20,028 nucleotides of DNA from a virus. Below the pieces are notes generated by a model that ran no database searches, was not told where the DNA came from, and was given only the letters and a program-made list of their open reading frames with translations. Below are positions 8,492 to 15,663 of the stretch, piece after piece (positions within the stretch are counted from its first letter, which is position 1; each line of letters starts with the position of its first letter). The position numbers and the translations under genes were made by a program. The stretch is taken from positions 1 to 20,028 of the IMG/VR virus record IMGVR_UViG_3300009545_000068. One strand, given 5' to 3'.

Positions 8492-9040
8492 ATGATTAAA
8501 CTAGGAAAACTTGTAAAGGAGATTATGGATGCGCCACCGGCAAACAACATTCAACAAGCATCTACGAATGTTTTATCTAGTGATTTTATAAATTACATAA
8601 AGTTTGTTGAGAATGGACAGAAAGTTGGATATGATAAAACTAAAAAGTTATGGTTCCCACACAAATCTGTAGAAGGTGGGTTTCCAACGATAGGTTATGG
8701 TCATAAAATTCAAACCAACCATGAATTAGAAGCATATAAAAAAGGTATTAGTGACGAAGATGTTGAAAAATTGTTAAAATCAGATTTAACCATAGCCAAT
8801 AAACACGTTCATGAATACATCAAAAGTAGATATAAAGTTGATGTAATGTTGACACAAAAACAAAGCGAAATGTTAACTGATTTTGCTTTTAATTTGGGTG
8901 GATTAAAGAAATTTCCAAGATTTGTTGATGCAGTGTTAAGAAACAGATGGGATATTGTAAAAACTGAATATGTTAGAACTGCGGCAGGAAAATCTCTAAA
9001 ACAAAGAAATCAATCATTTTACGATAGATTTTTGAAGTAA
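8492..9040 (+). CDS. T4-type (GH24) lysozyme
   Basis: A 182-residue peptidoglycan muramidase. I chose the ATG at 8492 rather than the upstream in-frame ATG at 8396, which would overlap the divergent gp13-like gene. FVENG (Glu40) corresponds to the catalytic Glu of T4 lysozyme, and TIGYGHK (Thr66) to its TIGIGH. Asp48 may be the second acid, with an insert of about ten residues (HKSVEGG region) before Thr66. Later FNLGG and the FYDRF tail fit the C-terminal lobe. The first 16 residues, MIKLGKLVKEIMDAPP, are not part of the fold and resemble a capsid-targeting peptide, with VKE as an imperfect cleavage site. It could be the endolysin or a virion-packaged lysozyme. No holin is visible next to it. 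Confidence 0.85.
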   Translation: MIKLGKLVKEIMDAPPANNIQQASTNVLSSDFINYIKFVENGQKVGYDKTKKLWFPHKSVEGGFPTIGYGHKIQTNHELEAYKKGISDEDVEKLLKSDLTIANKHVHEYIKSRYKVDVMLTQKQSEMLTDFAFNLGGLKKFPRFVDAVLRNRWDIVKTEYVRTAAGKSLKQRNQSFYDRFLK

Positions 9041-9041
9041 T

Positions 9042-10862
9042 ATGAATGACCCAAAATTTCCATCATTTTTTTGGTTATCGCCACAAGGAGAAATTCAAGA
9101 TATTGGTGCTTTGTTGCATTTACGTCATATAGCAACAAAAGGATTTGAATCATACGATTCTGCGTTTAGAGCACATTGGTTCAGGGGAGTTAAAAATTAT
9201 CAAGGTGTTGTGTATTTAGAAGGTCATAACGATATTTTAAACACAGCACAAAAACAGACAATAGAAGATAGATTTTTAAGTGATGCTTCGGTAACTGTCG
9301 TTAAAATTGAGGGCGATGGTGGAGCACGTAAAACTTTGTTTTCAAAAGAAGATGTTATGGAAGGGCTTGATATTTCAAAGAGGATGGTGTATAATAAGCG
9401 GTTTATGAATGAAATAAAACAGTTAATTGTAGAGGGCGTCCGTGAAAAGGCATTAGAAGACTTTATCAAACAGTCCATTATTGGAACTGAATGGCAAGGA
9501 AAGGTTTTCATTGCTGGTGGATATGTGCGTGATGAATTCATGGGCAAAGACCCAAAGGATTTAGATTTACTTGTTAACGCACCTAATGGTGGAATTGAAT
9601 TTGCCAAGTGGTTGACAAAGAAAGTTGGAGCCTACCGAGGCGGCGAGAATGAGGAAGACCCAGGTTCTAATCCGGTAATCTTCCCAAGATTCGGCACAGC
9701 AAAATTCAATCTTCGTGGCGTAGTTCATCAGGGCATAGATTTGTCCGATATGGATATTGAATCTGTCATGCCTCGCAAAGAACAATACACACAAGGTTCA
9801 AGAAAGCCAACTGTTACTGGTGGTGAATTGAAAGACGATGTAGAACGTCGTGACTTTACGGTGAATAGTCTTTTGAAAGATTTATCATCAGGAGAAATCC
9901 TCGACTTGACCGGATTAGGAAAGGCCGACATCAAGGCGGGCATCGTAAGAACCCCATTGAACCCTGATAAGATTTTCACGGATGACCCGCTTCGTATGCT
10001 TCGTGCAATCAGATTTGCTGTAAAATACCAGTGGAAACTACCAATGTTCATGTTGAGGGGTTTGAAAAAGAATGCCGCACAACTCAAGAACATTTCTCAA
10101 GAAAGAATTCGTGATGAATTGAACAAGATGCTATTGACAGGAACTCCTGACAAAGCAGTTAAAATGTTAAAGGTAACAGGATTACTTCCGTTTGTAATTC
10201 CTGAACTAATTCCTGCAATTAAGATGGTTCAAAATAAACATCACAAAGCCGATGTATTTCAACACACCTTGGATGTATTGAAAAAGACTGAACCTGTATT
10301 GGTTCAACGTCTAATGGCTTTGTTCCATGATATCGGCAAGACAGTCACAAAGACTGTTGAACCTGATACCGGTGGTGTTCATTTCTACGGACATGAATTG
10401 GCCGGAGAAAGAATGGTCGATTCTGTAATGAATCGTCTAAAATACCCAAGAGAATTAGTTGATGCCGTCAAGTTGGGTGTTCGTAATCATATGCGTCTAA
10501 AACAGGCAGGTGATGAAGGTGTTAAGATTAAAGATAAGACTCTGTTGAAATTCCGTAATGAAATGGGAGAACAACTTGAGAACGTGTTAAATCTTATGCA
10601 CGCCGACAACATAGCCCATTCAGAAGCGTCTTCAATGCCAAATCAGATTGCTGGTATTCGTAGAAGACTTGAAACTTTGAAGGATATTCCTACAAAGCCA
10701 AAGATGCCTATTTCTGGATTTGATTTACAACAAATCGGTCTAAAACCAGGCCCTTTATTTAAAGAAATTATGAATGCCGTAGCCGAGGCTTGGTATGATA
10801 ATCCTGGACTGACAAAAGAACAAGCAATGGATATTGCTAAAAGAATTGCTAGGGTAACATAA
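9042..10862 (+). CDS. CCA-adding-type tRNA nucleotidyltransferase with HD domain and N-terminal fusion
   Basis: A 606-residue protein starting one base after the lysozyme stop. Residues about 150-380 are a class II CCA-adding enzyme/poly(A) polymerase core: GGYVRD at 159-164, metal-binding DLD at 173-175, RRDFTVNSL at 269-277, DDPLRMLRAIRFA at 314-326 and ISQERIRDEL at 351-360. Residues about 400-530 are an HD phosphohydrolase domain with QHT (His408), HD at 429-430 and GHE at 450-452; such domains occur in bacterial CCA enzymes and remove 2',3'-cyclic phosphate. Residues 1-110 are an extra module of unknown function. A capsid-targeting-like segment, MNEIKQLIVE, sits at 122-131 between module and core, so the enzyme may once have started at 9405. 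Base composition jumps at this junction. CCA addition is the likely activity; tRNA repair is an inference. Confidence 0.85.
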   Translation: MNDPKFPSFFWLSPQGEIQDIGALLHLRHIATKGFESYDSAFRAHWFRGVKNYQGVVYLEGHNDILNTAQKQTIEDRFLSDASVTVVKIEGDGGARKTLFSKEDVMEGLDISKRMVYNKRFMNEIKQLIVEGVREKALEDFIKQSIIGTEWQGKVFIAGGYVRDEFMGKDPKDLDLLVNAPNGGIEFAKWLTKKVGAYRGGENEEDPGSNPVIFPRFGTAKFNLRGVVHQGIDLSDMDIESVMPRKEQYTQGSRKPTVTGGELKDDVERRDFTVNSLLKDLSSGEILDLTGLGKADIKAGIVRTPLNPDKIFTDDPLRMLRAIRFAVKYQWKLPMFMLRGLKKNAAQLKNISQERIRDELNKMLLTGTPDKAVKMLKVTGLLPFVIPELIPAIKMVQNKHHKADVFQHTLDVLKKTEPVLVQRLMALFHDIGKTVTKTVEPDTGGVHFYGHELAGERMVDSVMNRLKYPRELVDAVKLGVRNHMRLKQAGDEGVKIKDKTLLKFRNEMGEQLENVLNLMHADNIAHSEASSMPNQIAGIRRRLETLKDIPTKPKMPISGFDLQQIGLKPGPLFKEIMNAVAEAWYDNPGLTKEQAMDIAKRIARVT

Positions 10863-10863
10863 C

Positions 10864-12621
10864 ATGATGATTAAACTTAAATCGCTTATATCAGAAGGAC
10901 ATTATCCTGTAGTTGTTGGTATAATAACTATGGATGGAAGGATTATGTCTCAAGAGACTCATAAGACTCACGGCGATTTAAATTTTAAACGTGGTATATG
11001 TTGGAGATATAATCCAAACAAAAAAACAACTTATTGGCACGGTGATGAAAGTGAACATGATGAAACCGATGAAATTAATGTTGATGCACATTTGTATAAA
11101 AAATATGGATATACCGTCGAAAGAAATGTTATATTAGGCGGCAACGATGCGATTGATAATATTGATTTATACAATCAACATCATGACGATGCACATGGTA
11201 TCTATGGATTGAATGAATCATCTAACGGAACGTTGACCATCTATCAAGGAAGAAACGTCTATAATAGAGGGTCAAAATATTTTACAGTAGAAAAGGCGTG
11301 GGCACAACAATTTACTCAATCAGGTCAAGAAAAAGAAATAACAGTTGCTAAAATTGACCCTAAAGTAATTTATGAAGAAAAGCCACTTCCACAGGCCACG
11401 AATGAATTCATGGTAGAAAAAACCGTCGAAGTGGCAAAGGCAAAAAATTTAGGATACAAAGCAATTTGGGTTGATGAAGGAATTCGTGAACCACGTTCTA
11501 TTTTTGTTATGGATATGACGGCTGTAAAAATTGTAAAGCCATCTGTAATTAAAGAGTCGGTTGATGCAACCAAATTAAGAGACGAAACAGAAGATTTTAG
11601 ACAATCTTTACTTAAAAAATATCCACAATTACAAGAACTGTATTTTGGTGTGCAAGTCGGGCAAGTATTACATATCAGTTCAATAAAGGTAAAATTAGAA
11701 GACAGACATCAAGGTGTAGGAAAGAATGTCATACGTGATATCAAAAAATTTGCCGACGACCATGATTTAGTTATTACTCTTGCTCCAGAACCGGAACGTG
11801 GATACAAGGATAAGTTGGATAGATTCTATAAAGATTTAGGATTCATAAATAATCGCGGTAGAAAAAAAGATTATCGTTACGCTTCATTTTTTGGTAGAAC
11901 GATGTATAGAAAACCAAAAATTAATGAAGGTGCTATACTATTACATAAAGAAGATAAAAAAGAAATATACAAATATTTGGATGAAATGGATAAATACAGT
12001 CAATCTATATTTAAACATACCGATAAATTTGGATATGAAAAAAATAGATTTGTGGATAGTGAAGAGGTAATAAATTTACTACAGACAAAATCAGATGAAT
12101 TATCAAAAAAATTCAACTTTAAAATTCAATACTATTTTAAAAATAAAAGTGCCACAAAAGGATATTATGATGAAATTAAAAATGTAATAGGTATAAATCT
12201 ATTTTTACATTCCGATATCGCTATTTTTAGAAATGGCATCCACAGAATATTTAAAATTTCTAATTTAAATTTTAAATCAATTAAACTCACTTTTTTTCAT
12301 GAATTTGTTCATTACATTCAAACGACATTACGAAAAGAAAAGACCGGAAATATTTACACCGTTCCGTCTGATTGGTCTAATAAAGATAAATATATGAAAC
12401 GCCCGTGGGAACAGCAAGCCCATGCTATAGCATATTTGGAAAAATTAAAACAAGATTTAAATACAAAAAATCCAAAATCAATTTTGTTAAAATTGAAAAA
12501 AATTGGACTTCTTAAACAAGATGCTTTGAATAATTTAAAAACTTCTGATTACAAATCTTGGAAGGCTATAATGAAACAAATTATTATGGCTCTTACTGCG
12601 GATATAAAGGAAAAGAAATGA
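10864..12621 (+). CDS. Multidomain protein: ART-like, GNAT acetyltransferase and HEXXH metallopeptidase
   Basis: A 585-residue protein; the ATG at 10864 or 10867 could start it. It begins with a capsid-targeting-like peptide ending ISE|G (residues 9-11). Residues about 15-110 are a module with a WRYNP...YWHGD pattern. Residues about 122-225 resemble ADP-ribosyltransferase-like domains of phage polyvalent proteins: TIYQGR, then KYFTVEKAWAQQF, and a closing GYKAIWVDEGI...IFVMD strand pair. Residues about 235-350 are a GNAT acetyltransferase with the acetyl-CoA loop RHQGVGK at 281-287 and FYKDLGF at 321-327. Residues about 360-585 hold a zincin motif HEFVH at 479-483 with Glu516 in RPWEQQAH as possible third ligand. 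The ART call is the weakest, the GNAT and zincin calls are good. The last part is very AT-rich. Substrates are unknown; host proteins are a reasonable guess. Confidence 0.75.
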   Translation: MMIKLKSLISEGHYPVVVGIITMDGRIMSQETHKTHGDLNFKRGICWRYNPNKKTTYWHGDESEHDETDEINVDAHLYKKYGYTVERNVILGGNDAIDNIDLYNQHHDDAHGIYGLNESSNGTLTIYQGRNVYNRGSKYFTVEKAWAQQFTQSGQEKEITVAKIDPKVIYEEKPLPQATNEFMVEKTVEVAKAKNLGYKAIWVDEGIREPRSIFVMDMTAVKIVKPSVIKESVDATKLRDETEDFRQSLLKKYPQLQELYFGVQVGQVLHISSIKVKLEDRHQGVGKNVIRDIKKFADDHDLVITLAPEPERGYKDKLDRFYKDLGFINNRGRKKDYRYASFFGRTMYRKPKINEGAILLHKEDKKEIYKYLDEMDKYSQSIFKHTDKFGYEKNRFVDSEEVINLLQTKSDELSKKFNFKIQYYFKNKSATKGYYDEIKNVIGINLFLHSDIAIFRNGIHRIFKISNLNFKSIKLTFFHEFVHYIQTTLRKEKTGNIYTVPSDWSNKDKYMKRPWEQQAHAIAYLEKLKQDLNTKNPKSILLKLKKIGLLKQDALNNLKTSDYKSWKAIMKQIIMALTADIKEKK

Positions 12622-13430
12622 TGACTCTAAAAGAAATGTTACTTGAAAGACAAATAGACCAAGCCGAAAGACTTGGATGTTTGATGGCTATGATTGATGA
12701 ATCAGTTGCATCTAAAATTTTAAAATTTGGAAAACAACTCATAAATGAAGAGGATTTATATCATAAGTTTAATGAAAAAGGTGAAGATGAATTTGGCAGA
12801 GAAAAAGAATGTCATGTAACAATACGTTATGGATTTACAAAAGATTTGAATGAATTGGATATTAGACAGTTATTAAAAGGTCGTGATGAATTTTTGGTGG
12901 AAGTGAATGGGTTGGATATTTTTGACACAAATCCAGAATTTGACGTGGTAAAATTTAATGTAAGTTCTCCTATTCTAAATCAGTTAAATGAGTTGTCTGG
13001 AATTTATCCAAATAAATCGGATTTTCCTGATTACCATCCACATCTTACATTGGCATATGTAAAAAAAGGAACGTTCCCACATAAGAAAAAAATACACTTA
13101 GAATTACCAATCAAGTCTGTGTGTTATTCTCCCATAAGTGGAGATAAGTCACATTTTCAATTAGATGAAAGTGATAACATATATAACACAATCAATGATA
13201 AAATTTCAAAATTAGAACAAGAGTGGGATAGACTTGATGCAACAGGAACAGGCGCAGTAAGGCAACATGAGATTGAGAAAGAACTTACTCAGTTAAGATT
13301 TGAAAGAGACATCTACAAAAAAACGGATGATGATGTTGATAATCAAAAAGAAGTTGACCCAGAAAAAATTCCAATTGACCCGACTAAAGCAAAATCTCTA
13401 TTTCAACAAATGAAACAAGTTGTGGCATAA
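12618..13430 (+). CDS. 2H phosphoesterase-like protein (LigT/cyclic-phosphodiesterase fold), first copy
   Basis: A 270-residue protein. The ATG at 12618 overlaps the previous stop as ATGA and has AAGGA 6 nt upstream, which decides the start over an upstream in-frame ATG at 12558. The N-terminus MMTLKEMLLE resembles a capsid-targeting peptide with cleavage at LLE (8-10). Residues about 20-160 carry the two H-x-T motifs of the 2H superfamily: HVTI at 66-69 and HLTL at 142-145, the latter in YHPHLTLAYV. Members hydrolyse 2',3'-cyclic phosphates in RNA ends or, as with the anti-CBASS protein Acb1, cyclic oligonucleotides. The C-terminal 80 residues are a helical, charged extension (about 195-235) and a Pro-containing tail. 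The fold is well supported; the substrate cannot be read from sequence. Confidence 0.75.
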   Translation: MMTLKEMLLERQIDQAERLGCLMAMIDESVASKILKFGKQLINEEDLYHKFNEKGEDEFGREKECHVTIRYGFTKDLNELDIRQLLKGRDEFLVEVNGLDIFDTNPEFDVVKFNVSSPILNQLNELSGIYPNKSDFPDYHPHLTLAYVKKGTFPHKKKIHLELPIKSVCYSPISGDKSHFQLDESDNIYNTINDKISKLEQEWDRLDATGTGAVRQHEIEKELTQLRFERDIYKKTDDDVDNQKEVDPEKIPIDPTKAKSLFQQMKQVVA

Positions 13431-13456
13431 TTACGTTGAAATGGTCTAAAATTTGA

Positions 13457-13463
13457 TATTTAT
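13457..13463 (+). promoter_or_regulatory. TATTTAT element 5 nt before second 2H gene
   Basis: TATTTAT-N5-ATG is repeated here as at 8480-8491. The 38-nt gap 13431-13468 holds no other recognisable signal and no Shine-Dalgarno. The minus-strand reading of this site is ATAAATA, part of the T4 late consensus, but no minus-strand gene starts here. Confidence 0.3.
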
Positions 13464-13468
13464 AACCA

Positions 13469-14422
13469 ATGAAACTAAAGACTCTGATTCAAATAAACGA
13501 ATGGATTAGTCATGGAATTGCGGTAAATCGCACACCTGACTCCAAACTTCGTGCCACTCCTGGCGGCCAAAATGATGGTGCCAAGGGCTGGAATGAGGGT
13601 GTGGGAGATTGGGATGGTATTATTGAGGGCAAAGACTGGTTTTGTTATGTAGAAGGAAACGACTGGCACAGTAAAATGGCAGGGGCGTCTATTTACATCA
13701 CCGAAGACGACAAACCACATAAGATATCAATTAAGATTAAAACTCATGGATTACGCAAAAATGGCGACACTAATGAGTCATATAAAGAACGTGTTCGTAA
13801 ACATTCTCACAAAGTAGCCCGCTCGTGGATGTCCAAAGCAAAAGAAATCCACAATAATACAGAACTTAATGAGGTTGGAAATCCTATTCCTGTTAGTTGG
13901 AAACACGCCTTCAAAGAGGCATTAAATGACCCAAAAGTTAAAGGATTGGTCGCTGAAACATCGGAGAAGGAATTATCTCCTATTTCAGACCCGGTCAATT
14001 TTACTCCAAGATTAGGAGAATCGGATGTTATGAAACCAAAAAAGATAAGTTATTCGGCAGTTGTTTTAACAGAAGCAGACCAAGAAAAAGTAAAAACAAT
14101 TTTTAAAGACCAAATCCCTGGCGGTTGGACTATATTCGCACATCATATGACAATTTGTATGGGCCCTTTACAAGAAGCCCAAAAGGCTGATATTGGCAAA
14201 AAGGTCACATTAATATGCACAGACCTTGGAAAATCATTGACTAATATTGCTTTGAAAGTAAGTGGATATACTACTACAAATGCTACACCACACATTACAC
14301 TTGCGGTAAATGTAAATGGTGGAGGAAAACCTGTAGATTCAAACAAAATCACAGACTGGACTCCATTATCACAACAAATTTCTCTTGACGGTATTGTAAC
14401 GGAAATTCCGTCCAAAAATTAA
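13469..14422 (+). CDS. 2H phosphoesterase-like protein with long N-terminal module, second copy
   Basis: A 317-residue protein. It begins with MKLKTLIQINEW, a capsid-targeting-like peptide with INE at residues 9-11. Residues about 12-130 form a Gly/Trp/His-rich module I do not recognise. Residues about 190-300 carry two H-x-T motifs, HMTI at 226-229 in AHHMTICMGP and HITL at 275-278 in ATPHITLAV, then GGGKPVDSNKI; this arrangement recalls 2H domains tied to RNA repair. LGE|S (182-184) lies just before the domain and LNE at 133-135 just after the N-terminal module. It is not a close copy of its neighbour, so two distinct 2H proteins stand side by side. The 2H call is good, while its substrate and the N-terminal module are unknown. 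Its TAA stop shares the palindrome TTAA with the stop of the converging gene. Confidence 0.7.
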   Translation: MKLKTLIQINEWISHGIAVNRTPDSKLRATPGGQNDGAKGWNEGVGDWDGIIEGKDWFCYVEGNDWHSKMAGASIYITEDDKPHKISIKIKTHGLRKNGDTNESYKERVRKHSHKVARSWMSKAKEIHNNTELNEVGNPIPVSWKHAFKEALNDPKVKGLVAETSEKELSPISDPVNFTPRLGESDVMKPKKISYSAVVLTEADQEKVKTIFKDQIPGGWTIFAHHMTICMGPLQEAQKADIGKKVTLICTDLGKSLTNIALKVSGYTTTNATPHITLAVNVNGGGKPVDSNKITDWTPLSQQISLDGIVTEIPSKN

Positions 14423-15027
14423 TCACTACCAAAAAATAGTGCGCCACTAGCCGGCATAGTGTAAGTGACATCGAGATAAATATTTAAACTATCAAAATTT
14501 ACACCTTCCGACGTATTATTAGAAACTAAACGAAAATAGATATTTGGATTGACATAATTAAAAGTTCTTCTTGTAATTAAATCGGTTTTTACATCTGCGT
14601 TCATATCAATTACATAAGCAGACACGGTATCTAAATTGTATGTTGTTGTGTGGGCATTTAAATATGCGCTAGATTCGTTGTTATATTGTAAAAGGTCGGT
14701 TTGCATATATGAATTATCATCATTAAGACATTGGATGTTTACGTCAATACCATCATATACTCCTAAATTTGGATTTGCATAAAATGTCTGCATTCTTAAT
14801 GTCGCAGTTTGAATAGTCGCGGTAGCAGGAATAGTATGTATATCAAATCCTATCCATAAATTACATGGTTGACCTGTAGAATCTAATGAACTTGGGTTAA
14901 ATGTTCCTGCAGGGCCACCGGCAGTCCCAACAATAGCACAATAAAATTGTAAATCATCTACGGTAAGTAATGGTTGTGCAGATGTAACACTTCCCCAAAA
15001 AACTCGTTGTAATGTTATTGATGGCAT
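14419..15027 (-). CDS. Beta-rich presumed virion protein, end of fibre operon
   Basis: A 202-residue protein with no signal peptide or catalytic motif. Residues about 57-80, including IGFDIHTIPATATIQTATLRM-like spacing, resemble the pattern of DNRLRE-type carbohydrate-binding beta-sandwiches, where a FD-strand is followed by IP, ATI and AxLRM. The remainder is rich in Thr, Asn, Tyr and Ser, as in tail-fibre tips. AAGGA is 5 nt upstream of the ATG, and the gene overlaps the end of the preceding gene by 13 nt, which argues for coupled translation. I infer a fibre tip, decoration or carbohydrate-binding protein. The family assignment is tentative. Confidence 0.6.
   Translation of the reverse strand: MPSITLQRVFWGSVTSAQPLLTVDDLQFYCAIVGTAGGPAGTFNPSSLDSTGQPCNLWIGFDIHTIPATATIQTATLRMQTFYANPNLGVYDGIDVNIQCLNDDNSYMQTDLLQYNNESSAYLNAHTTTYNLDTVSAYVIDMNADVKTDLITRRTFNYVNPNIYFRLVSNNTSEGVNFDSLNIYLDVTYTMPASGALFFGSD
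14431..14449 (-). terminator. Weak candidate terminator for the minus-strand fibre operon
   Basis: On the minus strand, TAGTG-GCG-CACTA forms a 5-bp hairpin followed directly by six T. It lies inside the last codons of the converging gene, where two neighbouring copies of the same inverted repeat offer alternative pairings (14424-14461). The stem is short and the T-run also encodes two Phe residues, so this is uncertain. Confidence 0.3.
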
Positions 15028-15662
15028 TTTTTTCCTTGTTCGTAAATTTTATAAAGATAAACCGGCTCACGTTCTGTCATTATGGTAAACCCAACGTCGG
15101 TTTTCCAACCAAATAAATTAGTAAAAAAATTACGTAATTCGACCAAAGTAGTTCTATCTTGTCGTTCAAAAGTAATAATATCTAAATCATTTACACTCCA
15201 ACCGCAACGAACAATGCCTCCAGTTAAATAAAGAGTTATTGGCCAAGAAATTGTATCTGGCAATTTTTCTAATACTTCTTTACAAGTAACTATCGCCGGT
15301 TCTTTTGTAGGTGATGGAATTTTTGTATATTGTAGAGTGTTTTTGTCAATAATAAGTTTACCATTATCATATAGACGTAATGCTACAAATTTCTGATTTT
15401 TCCACTGATTATCAACTGTTCCTTGTATTCCTAAATCTGAAACAAAGGTATGAAATAAATGTTTAATTCGTGGGGTTGGCTCTTTACCTTCTACTGTGAA
15501 AATTAAATTACCATCGGTGCGACCAAACTGAACAATTTTTCCAGTAATCCAAACATTTAATGGTTCCAATAAAAAGTCTGGTAATATACGGACAACATCT
15601 TGCAATGTTGTTGTTTTAATTTCAGCAACATTTTGTGGACATTCTGTAACATATATTGGCAT
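15015..15662 (-). CDS. Tandem nucleotidyltransferase-like protein, one repeat apparently inactive
   Basis: A 215-residue protein built of two related halves, residues about 19-104 and 126-211, offset by 107 residues. The second half has TGGIVRCGWSVNDLDI (147-162), which fits the hG[GS]-x(9-13)-Dh[DE]h signature of minimal Pol-beta-type nucleotidyltransferases, with Asp159 and Asp161 as metal ligands. In the first half the matching stretch is TGKIVQFGRTDGNLIF (40-55), with Asn52 and Ile54 in place of the aspartates, so it cannot bind metal in the normal way. Other shared positions include T..[DE]V...LPD at the start of each half. A third carboxylate is not obvious even in the second half. It lies between tail-fibre genes in one operon. 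Substrate and role are unknown; a structural use of the fold is possible. Confidence 0.6.
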   Translation of the reverse strand: MPIYVTECPQNVAEIKTTTLQDVVRILPDFLLEPLNVWITGKIVQFGRTDGNLIFTVEGKEPTPRIKHLFHTFVSDLGIQGTVDNQWKNQKFVALRLYDNGKLIIDKNTLQYTKIPSPTKEPAIVTCKEVLEKLPDTISWPITLYLTGGIVRCGWSVNDLDIITFERQDRTTLVELRNFFTNLFGWKTDVGFTIMTEREPVYLYKIYEQGKKCHQ

Positions 15663-15663
15663 A

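Noticed and set aside
12558-12617. Upstream in-frame start for the first 2H protein
   Set aside because: It lies wholly inside the preceding gene. The ATG at 12618 has AAGGA at proper spacing and an ATGA overlap.
14419-14422. TTAA palindrome shared by two converging stop codons as a special signal
   Set aside because: Sharing TTAA is a common outcome for tightly packed convergent genes and needs no further explanation.
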